Part shown: positions 26,055 to 35,130 of the stretch, piece by piece
How positions within the stretch are numbered: position 1 is the first letter of the stretch
Layout: the number at the start of each line of letters is the position of its first letter
Origin: UBA2943 sp946534895
GTDB taxonomy: Bacteria > Bacillota > Clostridia > Christensenellales > Aristaeellaceae
Length of the DNA stretch: 64,000 bases
Reading direction: 5' to 3'
Assembly (NCBI GenBank): GCA_946534895.1
Contig: CAMNDE010000005.1
Span: 1-64,000, forward strand
The notes under the pieces: generated by a model
Database searches by the model: none
Told to the model about the DNA's origin: nothing
What the model saw: the letters and a program-made list of their open reading frames with translations, nothing else
Position numbers and translations under genes: made by a program

Positions 26055-28664
26055 TTATTTTGCCTGTGCCCAGGTCTTTCCGGTATGCACTTCCGCCACC
26101 AGCGGAACTTGCAGTGTGCACACCTGCTCCATGCATTCCTGCAGAAGTCTGGATGCCCTGTCCACTTCATCCTCAGGGCATTCCAGTATCAGTTCGTCAT
26201 GCACCTGAAGAATCAGTCTTGACTTCATATGCTCACGGCGCAGCGCTTCATCCACGCGCACCATGGCCAGCTTGATGATATCCGCGGCCGTTCCCTGAAT
26301 CGGGGTGTTCATGGCCGCACGCTCGCCGAACTCCCGCACCTGCCGCCTTGGGCTTTTCAGTTCCGGAAGCTCGCGCCGTCTTCCCATCATGGTCCGGGCT
26401 TCCCCGGTCAGCGTGCCGGTTCTCACCGCTTCCTTCATGAAGTGTTCCACGCCGGGATACCGTTCAAAGTAACGGCGGATAAATTCACCGGCCTCTGCCC
26501 GACTCACGCCCGTATTCCTGGCGAGTCCGAAGGCCGAGATCCCGTAAATAAGTCCGAAGTTCACAGCCTTGGCGCGAGAGCGCAGCTGAGGCGTCACCTC
26601 GTCCAGCGGCACCTCGAAGATCTCGCTGGCCGTTCTCGCGTGTATGTCCTGGCCGTTCCGGAACGCGTCAATCAGGCTGGGATCCCCGGAGAAATGCGCC
26701 ATGAGCCGAAGCTCTATCTGGCTGTAGTCCGCATCCACCAGTGTCAGCCCGTCCGCCGGGATAAAGGCCTCGCGGATTTCCCGGCCTTCCTCGGTTCTCG
26801 CCGGGATATTCTGCAGGTTCGGCTCCGCAGACGAGATCCGGCCCGTGGCCGTGCCCGTCTGATCAAAGTAGCTGTGGATCCTGCCCTCGCTGTCGCGCAG
26901 CGGAAGCAGGGCCTCAATATAGGTTCCGTTCAGCTTGGTGAGCTGGCGGTAGCGCAGAATGCTGTCGATGAGCTCGGGAGCCGCGTCACGGATCTCTTCC
27001 AGCACGTCCACAGCCGTGGAATAGCCCTTGCTCGTCTTCTTTCCATGGGGAAGCTCCAGCACCTCAAAGAGCACATGCCCCAGCTGCTGGGGACTGTTGA
27101 GATTGAACTCGCCCTGCCCGCACAGATCCAGGATCTGTTTTCTCAGCCGCTCGATCTCTCCGGTATACTTGCGTCCCAGTGCCTTCAGGGCCTCGCCGTC
27201 CACACGGCAGCCCACGGTCTCCATGCGCGCCAGCACCAGGGAAAGCGGCATTTCCACTTCCTGCATGAGCTGTTCCATGCCGAGGTCTGCAAGCTTCTGC
27301 TTCTGCTGCAGGTACATTTCCAGCATGCCCCGGGCATCCCCGGACAGGGAGCCTTTCAGATCCGCGAACGAATAGGACTTTTCCTGGGGATTGAGCAGGT
27401 ACGCGCCCAGCATCACATCCCAGGCATAGCTTTCCGGGCATATGCCGCACTTTTCCAGCCGGTGATAGAGCCTCTTTCCGTCGTGCACCACACCGGGCCG
27501 GGCATGCAGGTCCTCCGCCGCAATGCGCAGAAGCGCATCCTCATCCATGCCGATATGCATGAGATCATGCACCAGCTCTGCGCGCAGCCATCGTCCGTCC
27601 CGGCCCGCCACGGTCAGCTCAGCATCCGTGACCATATAGGCCAGCGGACGCGCGCTATCCGGCACGTTCTCCAGGAACGCCTGAAGGTCTTCCGCGCGGA
27701 CAGCCTCCACCGCATCCTGGAACTCAATCTGCACGGGAGCTTCCGTTTTTTCCGCCTTTACCGGGTTTTCCGCGCTCTCCTGCGCGTCCGTCTGCATCAC
27801 CATGCCCGGCACCATGGACCCGAGACGGCGCAGTACCTGGTTCAGGTGCAGGCGTGACAGGGGCGCCACAGCATTCTTCCAGTCCGGAAGCGCGCAGTCA
27901 CTGAGATGGAACTCCACCGGCGCATCCCGGTGAATGGTGGCCAGTTCCTTGCAGGTGCGGGCGAGATCGCCGCCTTCCAGCAGCCGCTCGCGCAGCTTGC
28001 CCTTCTCCTCATCGGCATGGGCAAGCACTTCCTCCAGGCTGCCGTACTTCTGCAGGAGCTTGACTGCCGTCTTGTCGCCAATGCCCGGAATCCCGGAAAT
28101 ATTGTCGCTGCTGTCGCCTGCCAGTCCCTTCCAGTCCGTGACCTGGTCCGGACGGAAGCCGTAGTTTTCATACACCATGGCCGGCGTGAACCGGATGGCT
28201 TCACTGATGCCCTTGCGCGTGAACAGGAGCGTTGTGCCCTGGCCCACCAGCTGCAGCGCATCCCGGTCACCGGTCAGCAGCATGGGTGCCACGCCGGCTT
28301 CCTCGCCAAGACGCGAGAGCGTACCCAGAAGGTCGTCCGCCTCCCAGCCCTGCAGCGAATACCGGCGGATGCCCATTTCATCCAGGAGCCTGCGCACCGT
28401 ATCAAACTGCTGTCTGAGCTCCACCGGGGTGGCGGTGCGTCCGGCCTTGTACTCCGGATAGGCTTCATGCCGGAAGGTCGGGCCGTGCTCGTCAAAGCAG
28501 ATGGCCAGGTACTGGGCCTTCTCGTCCTGCACCACCCGCAGCACCATCATAAGAAATCCGTGAATGGCATTGGTATATATGCCGTCCTGATCCATGAGCG
28601 GAAGGGCATGAAACGCGCGGTGCATCAGGCTGTTTCCGTCCACGATCAAAAATGTCTCTTTCAT
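26055..28664 (-). CDS. polA: DNA polymerase I
   Basis: An 869-residue Pol I for Okazaki fragment processing and repair. Domains in order: 5'-3' exonuclease (about 1-260, with VDGNSLMHRAFHALP, GWEADDLLG, LTGDRDALQLV and GLAGDSSDNISGIPGIG), a 3'-5' exonuclease-like fold (about 300-470), and the polymerase (about 480-869). Polymerase motifs A (VDADYSQIELR), B (RSRAKAVNFGLIYGIS) and C (LQVHDELILE) are intact. The exonuclease-like fold has lost the DTET-type metal site (YMVTDAELTV in its place), so proofreading is probably absent, as in Bacillus and Thermus Pol I. ATG 28664 follows GAGAGG. It has a consensus promoter divergent from gluQ. Confidence 0.97.
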   Translation of the reverse strand: MKETFLIVDGNSLMHRAFHALPLMDQDGIYTNAIHGFLMMVLRVVQDEKAQYLAICFDEHGPTFRHEAYPEYKAGRTATPVELRQQFDTVRRLLDEMGIRRYSLQGWEADDLLGTLSRLGEEAGVAPMLLTGDRDALQLVGQGTTLLFTRKGISEAIRFTPAMVYENYGFRPDQVTDWKGLAGDSSDNISGIPGIGDKTAVKLLQKYGSLEEVLAHADEEKGKLRERLLEGGDLARTCKELATIHRDAPVEFHLSDCALPDWKNAVAPLSRLHLNQVLRRLGSMVPGMVMQTDAQESAENPVKAEKTEAPVQIEFQDAVEAVRAEDLQAFLENVPDSARPLAYMVTDAELTVAGRDGRWLRAELVHDLMHIGMDEDALLRIAAEDLHARPGVVHDGKRLYHRLEKCGICPESYAWDVMLGAYLLNPQEKSYSFADLKGSLSGDARGMLEMYLQQKQKLADLGMEQLMQEVEMPLSLVLARMETVGCRVDGEALKALGRKYTGEIERLRKQILDLCGQGEFNLNSPQQLGHVLFEVLELPHGKKTSKGYSTAVDVLEEIRDAAPELIDSILRYRQLTKLNGTYIEALLPLRDSEGRIHSYFDQTGTATGRISSAEPNLQNIPARTEEGREIREAFIPADGLTLVDADYSQIELRLMAHFSGDPSLIDAFRNGQDIHARTASEIFEVPLDEVTPQLRSRAKAVNFGLIYGISAFGLARNTGVSRAEAGEFIRRYFERYPGVEHFMKEAVRTGTLTGEARTMMGRRRELPELKSPRRQVREFGERAAMNTPIQGTAADIIKLAMVRVDEALRREHMKSRLILQVHDELILECPEDEVDRASRLLQECMEQVCTLQVPLVAEVHTGKTWAQAK

Positions 28665-28729
28665 ACAATTGCCTCTCATCCGTCATCGGACTTCGGTTGC
28701 GAGCCGGAAAGCCATTTTCCGACATATGC

Positions 28730-28758
28730 ATTGTATCCGGCTGTATTGGCATTGTCAA
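28730..28758 (-). promoter_or_regulatory. Consensus sigma-A promoter for polA
   Basis: On the minus strand: TTGACA (28758-28753), a 17-bp spacer and TACAAT (28735-28730). Confidence 0.9.
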
Positions 28759-28788
28759 TTTGCCGGCATTTCGCGCTGGAATCTTTTC

Positions 28789-28817
28789 TTGACGCCGGGT
28801 TCCGGCGCTTCTACAAT
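28789..28817 (+). promoter_or_regulatory. Sigma-A promoter for gluQ
   Basis: TTGACG (28789-28794), a 17-bp spacer and TACAAT (28812-28817). Only 30 bases separate its -35 from that of the divergent polA promoter. Confidence 0.9.
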
Positions 28818-28850
28818 GGACCTGTATTCTCGGACAAAGGAGGTGTTCCC

Positions 28851-29792
28851 GTGAACGGACCTGTAGGAAGGTTTGCACCCACGCCCAGCGGCTATCTGCA
28901 CGCAGGGAATCTCGTATGCGCGCTTCTGGCCTGGCTGTCTGTGCGCTCCCGGAACGGGCGCTTCCTACTGCGCATTGAGGACCTGGACCTGCCCAGATGC
29001 ACGCCGGAATACACGCAGCAGTGCATTGAAGATCTCCGCCTGCTCGGGCTTGACTGGGACGGTCCCATTCTCTACCAGTCTCAGCGCACGCAGGTTTATG
29101 AAGAGCACCTGCAGCAGCTTACGGATCTCGGTCTCACCTATCCCTGCTTCTGCACCAGAGCCATGCTGCACACTCTGTCTGCCCCCAATCTTGGGGATAC
29201 GCAGTATATCTATCCAGGTACCTGCGCCAATCTGAGCCCTGCGGAAGTCCAGGCCCTGTCCGCCCTGCGCAACCCGGCCATCCGTTTCCGCGTGCCGGAC
29301 CGGACCATCGCCTTCCATGATCTTGTACAGGGAGAGTACGCTGAAAATCCCGCACGGGACTGCGGCGATTTTGTGCTGCGGCGCAGCGACGGCCTCTTTG
29401 GATATCAGCTGGCCGTGGTGGTGGATGATGCTTTCTCCGGTGTTACAGAAGTGGTGCGCGGCCGGGACATTCTCTCGTCCACACCCCGTCAGATCTGTCT
29501 CTACGAAGCCCTTGGACATCCGATTCCCGTATATGCGCATATTCCCCTCATGACAGACGCTCAGGGACGCAGGCTCGCCAAGCGCGACCAGGACATCCGG
29601 CTCGCCTCCTTCAGCAGACGGTACTCTGTTCCCTGGATTCTGGGCATGCTGGGATATGCCTGCGGTCTTCTGCCGGAGCTGGGCCCGGTGCATCTTTGGG
29701 ACCTGATCCCCCTGTTTTCCTGGGAACGCATCCGGAGCTCAGGCAGCTTCCGGCTGGTAATGCCTGGACAGTCGGATGAAAAACATGACTGA
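28851..29792 (+). CDS. gluQ: Glutamyl-Q tRNA(Asp) synthetase
   Basis: A 313-residue truncated GluRS paralogue that attaches glutamate to queuosine-34 of tRNA(Asp). The class I signatures are PSGYLHAGN (HIGH equivalent) and RLAKRD (KMSKS equivalent). A zinc site is formed by CFC near 29148, plus Tyr and Cys in YIYPGTC. The anticodon-binding domain of full GluRS is missing, which is normal for the family. The GTG at 28851 lies 7 bases after AAAGGAGG and is clearly the start; the frame is open far upstream only because it runs antisense through polA. Confidence 0.93.
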   Translation: MNGPVGRFAPTPSGYLHAGNLVCALLAWLSVRSRNGRFLLRIEDLDLPRCTPEYTQQCIEDLRLLGLDWDGPILYQSQRTQVYEEHLQQLTDLGLTYPCFCTRAMLHTLSAPNLGDTQYIYPGTCANLSPAEVQALSALRNPAIRFRVPDRTIAFHDLVQGEYAENPARDCGDFVLRRSDGLFGYQLAVVVDDAFSGVTEVVRGRDILSSTPRQICLYEALGHPIPVYAHIPLMTDAQGRRLAKRDQDIRLASFSRRYSVPWILGMLGYACGLLPELGPVHLWDLIPLFSWERIRSSGSFRLVMPGQSDEKHD

Positions 29793-29796
29793 CACC

Positions 29797-29821
29797 GGCA
29801 ATGCTGATCTGCGGCATTGCC
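29797..29821 (+). terminator. Weak hairpin after gluQ
   Basis: GGCAATGC (29797-29804) pairs with GCATTGCC (29814-29821), but no real T-run follows. It may be a terminator or only an mRNA end hairpin. Confidence 0.4.
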
Positions 29822-30004
29822 TTCCATGCCAAAACCGCAAAAGTGAAGTTTGTAAAATAAAGAGTAGTAGAAAGACAGGGTTCTCCTGTCCCTGCCCAGG
29901 CCCACGGCCCGTGCAGCGGATCGGAGGACCTTTCTTCTTTGCACGGAAGCTTTATGCCTGTCCAGGGAATAAATGTATACAAATATCACAGCACCTGTTA
30001 TGTC

Positions 30005-30034
30005 TTGAACCGCCTCTGCCCTGTGTGGTATCCT
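30005..30034 (+). promoter_or_regulatory. Promoter for the amylosucrase-like gene
   Basis: TTGAAC (30005-30010), an 18-bp spacer and TATCCT (30029-30034), with a TG extension before the -10. Confidence 0.6.
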
Positions 30035-30068
30035 TAGCAGGACATTCAAAGCATCAGGAGGGATTACC

Positions 30069-31931
30069 ATGAACAGATCCTGGGAAGCCGAGTTCACCGC
30101 CCGCTTTCAGCGTCATGCAGATGAACTGAAGTGGCTTTACTGTGAGCTTTATCACAATGATATGGAAGCCTATGAGCAGTTTACAGACATGCTGTACGAG
30201 TGCTGGATAGCCCGTTCTGAAGCCCTCCGGAGCATGGACCGGGAGCGGGAAAACAACCCGGACTGGTACAAGGGACATGATCTGGTAGGCATGCTCATGT
30301 ATGTAAACGCTTTTGCCGGTACCCTCCCAAAGGTCCGTGAAAAGCTGGATTATATTGCGGACTGCGGAGTCAATTACCTGCACCTCATGCCGCTCCTGGA
30401 AAGCCCCAAGGGCCGCAGTGACGGAGGATACGCGGTAAGCGACTTCGGAAAAGTCCAGCCTGAGCTCGGCACCATGGCTGACCTGGCCGCCCTGGCCGAC
30501 GACTGTCACAGCCGCGGGATTGCGGTATGCCTGGATTTTGTCATGAACCACACCAGTGAGGACCACGAGTGGGCCAGGCGTGCTCGTGCCGGTGAAAAGG
30601 AATATCAGGACCGCTATTTCTTCTATGATGACTGGACCATTCCCAATACCTTCGAGAAAACGGTACCCCAGGTCTTCCCCACCACCGCCCCGGGCAATTT
30701 CACCTACTGCGAGCAGGCGGGAAAAGTGGTCATGACCACTTTCTATCCCTATCAGTGGGACCTGAACTACGCCAATCCCGTGGTCATGACCGACATGACA
30801 AGGAACATGCTGAACCTGTGCAATCACGGCGTGGATATCATCCGCCTGGACGCGGTGCCCTATATCTGGAAGGAACTGGGCACCTCCTGCCGCAATCTGC
30901 CCCAGGTTCACACCCTGGTGCGCATCATGCGCATGGTCTGCGAAATCGTCTGTCCCGGTGCCCTTCTCCTTGGCGAGGTGGTCATGGAGCCCAGCAAGGT
31001 GGTTCCCTACTTCGGAACCACGGAAAAGCCGGAATGCCATATGCTCTACAACGTGACCACCATGGCCACGGTCTGGCACACGGTGGCCACCCGGGATGTG
31101 CGGCTCATGGAACACCAACTCCGGCAGGTTTTTGCCCTGCCGAGGCTCTATACCTTCCTGAACTATCTGCGCTGCCATGATGACATCGGCTGGGGCCTGG
31201 ACTATGCCTTCCTCAGCCAGTTTAAGCAGAGCGAAGTCCCGCACAAGAAATATCTGAACGATTATTTCACCGGAAAATGGCCGGGAAGCCTTTCCCGCGG
31301 TGAACTGTACAATGATGATCCCCGGCTCGGGGATGCGCGGCTCTGCGGCACCACGGCTTCCCTGTGCGGCGTTCAGGCCGCCCGGGAAAGCGGGGATGCG
31401 CAGGCCCTGGACAGGGCGCTTACCCTGGATGAGATGCTGCACGCCTTCATGTTTACGCTCAGCGGCGTGCCGGTGCTCTACAGCGGGGATGAGATCGCCC
31501 AGGAAAACGATCTTACCTATCATGACGATCCGCTCAAGTGCGAGGACAGCCGTTACCTGCACCGGGGCGATCTTGACTGGAACCGTGCCGCACGCCGGTC
31601 GGATCCTTCCGTCCCGGAAGGCCGGATCTTCGCGGCCATCCGTCGGATGGAAAGCCTGCGGGAAGAGCATCGTGTCTTTGACACCAAGGCGGACACCTGG
31701 CTTCTCGACACCGGCAGCACCCAGGTGCTGGGCATCGGACGCTACTGGAAGGGTCAGCAGCTGCTCGCCCTGTTCAATTTCGGAGACCAGACACAGCATG
31801 TGTCCCTCCGGGATCCGAAGGTCTATACGGACCTCACGGACCATTCCCGGACGGATGCCCTCATCGTCCCTGTACCCGCCGGCTCTTTCCGCTGGCTCCT
31901 GCATACCTTCCAGGATTCCGAGGACGACTGA
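30069..31931 (+). CDS. Amylosucrase-like GH13_4 transglucosidase
   Basis: A 620-residue GH13 enzyme without signal peptide. Amylosucrase moves glucose from sucrose onto an alpha-1,4-glucan and releases fructose. The helical N-terminal domain (about residues 1-85) is typical of GH13_4. The blocks GVDIIRLDAVPYIWKELGT (nucleophile Asp), LLLGEVVMEPSKVVPYFG (acid/base Glu) and YLRCHDDIGWG (stabilising Asp) are characteristic of amylosucrases, as is the stretch with SCRNLPQVHTLVRI. Sucrose hydrolase or sucrose phosphorylase-like activity cannot be excluded. ATG follows CAGGAGGG. Together with glycogen phosphorylase upstream it could build and spend an alpha-glucan store from sucrose. Confidence 0.85.
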   Translation: MNRSWEAEFTARFQRHADELKWLYCELYHNDMEAYEQFTDMLYECWIARSEALRSMDRERENNPDWYKGHDLVGMLMYVNAFAGTLPKVREKLDYIADCGVNYLHLMPLLESPKGRSDGGYAVSDFGKVQPELGTMADLAALADDCHSRGIAVCLDFVMNHTSEDHEWARRARAGEKEYQDRYFFYDDWTIPNTFEKTVPQVFPTTAPGNFTYCEQAGKVVMTTFYPYQWDLNYANPVVMTDMTRNMLNLCNHGVDIIRLDAVPYIWKELGTSCRNLPQVHTLVRIMRMVCEIVCPGALLLGEVVMEPSKVVPYFGTTEKPECHMLYNVTTMATVWHTVATRDVRLMEHQLRQVFALPRLYTFLNYLRCHDDIGWGLDYAFLSQFKQSEVPHKKYLNDYFTGKWPGSLSRGELYNDDPRLGDARLCGTTASLCGVQAARESGDAQALDRALTLDEMLHAFMFTLSGVPVLYSGDEIAQENDLTYHDDPLKCEDSRYLHRGDLDWNRAARRSDPSVPEGRIFAAIRRMESLREEHRVFDTKADTWLLDTGSTQVLGIGRYWKGQQLLALFNFGDQTQHVSLRDPKVYTDLTDHSRTDALIVPVPAGSFRWLLHTFQDSEDD

Positions 31932-31970
31932 TGCCGGCGCGTTTCCCCGCTTTCATGAAACCCAAACCGT

Positions 31971-32025
31971 AAAAGGGATGCACTGCATACCGGATAGGAT
32001 TCCGGTATCCAGCGCATCCCTTTTT
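31971..32025. terminator. Bidirectional terminator
   Basis: AAAAGGGATGC (31971-31981) pairs with GCATCCCTTTT (32014-32024). An inner hairpin (ATACCGG with CCGGTAT) sits in the loop. It separates the convergent amylosucrase-like and GH1 genes. Confidence 0.88.
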
Positions 32026-32027
32026 GA

Positions 32028-33320
32028 TTACTTCTGTCCGCTTAGATAGCTTCCCAGTACCGCCAGACTCTGTTTCGGCGTCCGCTCCATGCTGGAGCGG
32101 TCCACCGCGATCAGGCCGAACTTCATGGAAAAGCCTTTCTGCCATTCAAAATTATCCATCAGACTCCAGTGGCAGTAGCCGTCCACCGGAATCCCGTCCT
32201 CCACACACTGGCCAAGGCCTTCCATGGCCCGCCGGATGAACTCCACGCGCCGGCTGTCGTCCGCCGTGGCAATCCCGTTTTCCGTAACCATCAGGCGTCC
32301 CGGAAATGTCGCATGCACTTTCCGTATTACGTGCTCCAGTGCTTCGGGGTAGAACTCATAGTCCATCTGGGTCAGCTCCGCGCCTTCCGGTGCAGGCAGC
32401 TGGCCTTCCGGGCCGTAGAGCGTACGCGTATAGTTCTGGATGCCCAGGAAATCATCGCCTTCAATGTACGGCAGATAATGCAGGAATTCCTCGTCCCAGG
32501 CTTTTTCGGCAAAGCCCTCACCGCCCGGCTGGGCCTGCAGATCATGCAGGGACAGCGTAATACCCACCCGGATATCCGGATACCTGGCATGTATCTCCTC
32601 CCGCGCCGCCTGATGCGCGCGCATGACCAGCGCATCGCCTTCGGGCGTTCTGGAGCTTACAAACACCTGCGGCTGAGGCGTGCCGAAGATCTCAGCGTTC
32701 TCCTGGGCCGCAAATTTCATGTTCTCCATCATCTTCTGGAAGTTCATGCCCACCTGGACCGTGCCTTCGGCTTTGCCTGCCGCTTCCCGGGCACGCTCGG
32801 CCATCAGCTGGAAGCGCCGGGCAATGGCCGCCAGCTGCAGGCCCATATTGGCCTCATTGATCGTGCAAACATACCGCAGCTCATTTCCAAGCTTTTCAGC
32901 CACATACCCGGCATAGCGGCGGAAATACCCGATGGTGCTCTCAGCCTCCCATCCGCCCTTCCGGATCAGCCACAGAGGACTCGTGAAATGCATGAGCGTC
33001 ACAATGGGCTCCACGCCATGCGCCCGGCAGCACCGGATCACGCTCCGGTAATGCTCGATCTCCCGGTCATCAAAGCAGCCTTCTTCCGGCTCCACTCTCG
33101 CCCATTCCACGGAAAAGCGGTAAGCGTTCAGTCCGGCATCCGCCAGAAGCCGGATATCCTCTTCATAACGATTGTAATGATCACAGGCCACACCGCTGGG
33201 CTCTGCAAAGCTGGTATGCGGCATCCGCTCCTGTGCCCAGTAGTCACTGTGCACATTCATGCCTTCCACCTGGTGTGCCGCCGTCGAGGCACCGATCAGA
33301 AAACCTTCAGGAAACTTCAT
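32028..33320 (-). CDS. GH1 beta-glycosidase
   Basis: A 430-residue cytoplasmic retaining beta-glycosidase (beta-glucosidase or related). The acid/base Glu is E156 in CTINEAN, where the usual TxNEP proline is replaced by alanine. The nucleophile is E347 in LMVTENG. The substrate-pocket signature WSLMDNFEW is present. At 430 residues it is at the short end for GH1, with short loops. It is the last gene of the glycoside operon. Its start overlaps the end of the GH43-like gene by 14 bases, and GGAGG lies just upstream. The sugar specificity is not readable; glucose or galactose removal is plausible. Confidence 0.9.
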   Translation of the reverse strand: MKFPEGFLIGASTAAHQVEGMNVHSDYWAQERMPHTSFAEPSGVACDHYNRYEEDIRLLADAGLNAYRFSVEWARVEPEEGCFDDREIEHYRSVIRCCRAHGVEPIVTLMHFTSPLWLIRKGGWEAESTIGYFRRYAGYVAEKLGNELRYVCTINEANMGLQLAAIARRFQLMAERAREAAGKAEGTVQVGMNFQKMMENMKFAAQENAEIFGTPQPQVFVSSRTPEGDALVMRAHQAAREEIHARYPDIRVGITLSLHDLQAQPGGEGFAEKAWDEEFLHYLPYIEGDDFLGIQNYTRTLYGPEGQLPAPEGAELTQMDYEFYPEALEHVIRKVHATFPGRLMVTENGIATADDSRRVEFIRRAMEGLGQCVEDGIPVDGYCHWSLMDNFEWQKGFSMKFGLIAVDRSSMERTPKQSLAVLGSYLSGQK

Positions 33321-35130
33321 AGCCGTCCTCCCTGAGCATCACGCATGTGCCTTCCGTAATTCCGTTTTCATTGAACGCGTCCACACGCACCGCATAGTTC
33401 CGGCCCGCGATCAGCGCTCCGATCCTCCGGGCGCCGGAGGAAAACACCATATAGCTGTGATACAGCTTATCCGGACCGGAGCCGAAGAGAATGTTGTACC
33501 CAACCGTGTTCTCCTGTTCCCGGACCGTAACCGTCATGTCCAGGTCCCCTGTCCGCTCCGCTTCAAACACGGGCACTGCTGGCTTTTCCCCTTGCCCGAG
33601 CCCGAACACGCGCAGGCCGGACACGCAGGGGTTCACGCCATAGGGCACAGCCATGTCGCTGAGGCGCAGATACCGCATGCTTCTGCCCTGTTCAAGAACC
33701 GTCAGATCATGGGCAAGGTCCGTATCCACCCCGGACTTGTCCGCCACCACAAACCAGTTTTCTCCGTCCGTGGAGCCTTCCAGCTTCCACTGCGTGCGCA
33801 TGTCGCGCTCTTCAATATACCGTGCCTGAGTGCCCGGCCGGATTTCTCCCGGGCAGGGCACGTCCAGCACGTCATCGGCAAAGTTCACCTGCACTGCGTG
33901 CACATCATACACATCCCCCAGGTCCAGCTTCAGCCACTCGCCCCGTTCGGGCGTGGCAGCCTGCCACCAGGTACGCACATTTTCCTCGCATGCCTTCTCC
34001 GGCTCATGCCCTTCCGTCCAGGAAGAGGCCACTGCGGTTTTGCCGGCGCTGAGCAGCATCCAGTCCGGATTCCGCCACGGATCCTGATTCTCTCCGGACA
34101 CGGCAAGCGGCCAGTCGCCATAGCGCTGATTGCAGTACATTTCGCCGTCGGCGTCAAAACCGGCGGGCCAGATGCCCACACGGCGCTCGAAGTCGTGGTT
34201 TACGCTGATGCGCATGGTGGCTGTATGCCAGTAATTGCCCTTCAGATCCTGCATGGTGGACCCGTGTCCCGCACCGGGCAGGAAACCGCCGGGCTTATAG
34301 GAATAGGGATTGTTCGGGGCAAGCGTGAAGGGCCCGAGCGGTCCTCTGCCCACATAGACGCCGTCGGAATAGGTATTGTACTGCGTGCCGGGGCAGGCGT
34401 ACTGCAGATAGTACAGGCCGTCATGCTTGTCCATCCAGGCGCCTTCAATATAGGGGCGGTTCGCGAACATGCCCCGGATCATCGGACGCAGATGCTCGGG
34501 AACCTGGCTCTCCGTAATGCCCCGGCTTTCCAGGTATGCCCGGTACCGTTTTTCCACTTCCTCATCCGAAGCCGGAAGGATGCTGTTGTCCTCGCCCACG
34601 CGCTCATACCCGATCTCATGGGGATGCCCTTCAATAAGCACCCGCTTTTCCCCCACAGGCTGCATGGTGTCCGGATTCAGCTCCACGCCCCAGATGGGTG
34701 TCATGCTCGAGCAGCCCCAGTAAAAGTAGACACGTCCGTCATCGTCCACAAACAGGTTGGGATCCCAGAAAGGGAACGTACCTTCCACTTTCTCATAGGG
34801 TCCGTTCAGAATATCCCGGGTTCTCCAGCGGTCGCAGTTCTTCGCATTGTTGGACGCACACAGCCAGACCCACCCGTCCCTGACGCGCACGTCCGGGGCA
34901 TAGTCATACAGCGGAAGCTCCTCAGGCAGCCGATGGCTCTCCCAGTGCACCAGATCATCCGATACCCAGACGCTCAGCGTCATGGACGCAAAAATATAGT
35001 AGCGTCCTTCAAAGCAGATCATGGACGGGTCCGCCGCCTCGCGGCAGACCTGGATCCTCCCCTGCAGTCTCGGGTCCGCATTGAACTGATACCGGTAAGG
35101 AACCGACAGCGGATTACACAGATATTTCAT
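33307..35130 (-). CDS. GH43-like five-bladed propeller glycosidase with C-terminal beta-sandwich modules
   Basis: A 607-residue protein. Residues about 20-340 form a GH43-type beta-propeller with REAADPSMI and PFWDPNLF aspartates and a Glu in RPYIEGAWM as candidate catalytic residues. Residues about 345-500 resemble an F5/8 (discoidin) carbohydrate-binding domain (LKLDLGDVYDVHAVQVNFAD, WKLEGSTDGENWF). The last ~100 residues resemble a fibronectin-type fold. No signal peptide is visible, so it probably acts in the cytoplasm on imported oligosaccharides. ATG 35130 follows GGGAGA, and the longer frame lacks a site. It overlaps the GH78 gene by 17 bases. Arabinosidase, xylosidase or galactosidase activity are all possible. 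Confidence 0.85.
   Translation of the reverse strand: MKYLCNPLSVPYRYQFNADPRLQGRIQVCREAADPSMICFEGRYYIFASMTLSVWVSDDLVHWESHRLPEELPLYDYAPDVRVRDGWVWLCASNNAKNCDRWRTRDILNGPYEKVEGTFPFWDPNLFVDDDGRVYFYWGCSSMTPIWGVELNPDTMQPVGEKRVLIEGHPHEIGYERVGEDNSILPASDEEVEKRYRAYLESRGITESQVPEHLRPMIRGMFANRPYIEGAWMDKHDGLYYLQYACPGTQYNTYSDGVYVGRGPLGPFTLAPNNPYSYKPGGFLPGAGHGSTMQDLKGNYWHTATMRISVNHDFERRVGIWPAGFDADGEMYCNQRYGDWPLAVSGENQDPWRNPDWMLLSAGKTAVASSWTEGHEPEKACEENVRTWWQAATPERGEWLKLDLGDVYDVHAVQVNFADDVLDVPCPGEIRPGTQARYIEERDMRTQWKLEGSTDGENWFVVADKSGVDTDLAHDLTVLEQGRSMRYLRLSDMAVPYGVNPCVSGLRVFGLGQGEKPAVPVFEAERTGDLDMTVTVREQENTVGYNILFGSGPDKLYHSYMVFSSGARRIGALIAGRNYAVRVDAFNENGITEGTCVMLREDGYEVS

Noticed and set aside
27906..28850. 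Long N-terminal extension of gluQ
   Set aside because: It lies antisense to polA and upstream of the gluQ promoter. The GTG at 28851 has a strong ribosome site and begins the conserved domain.
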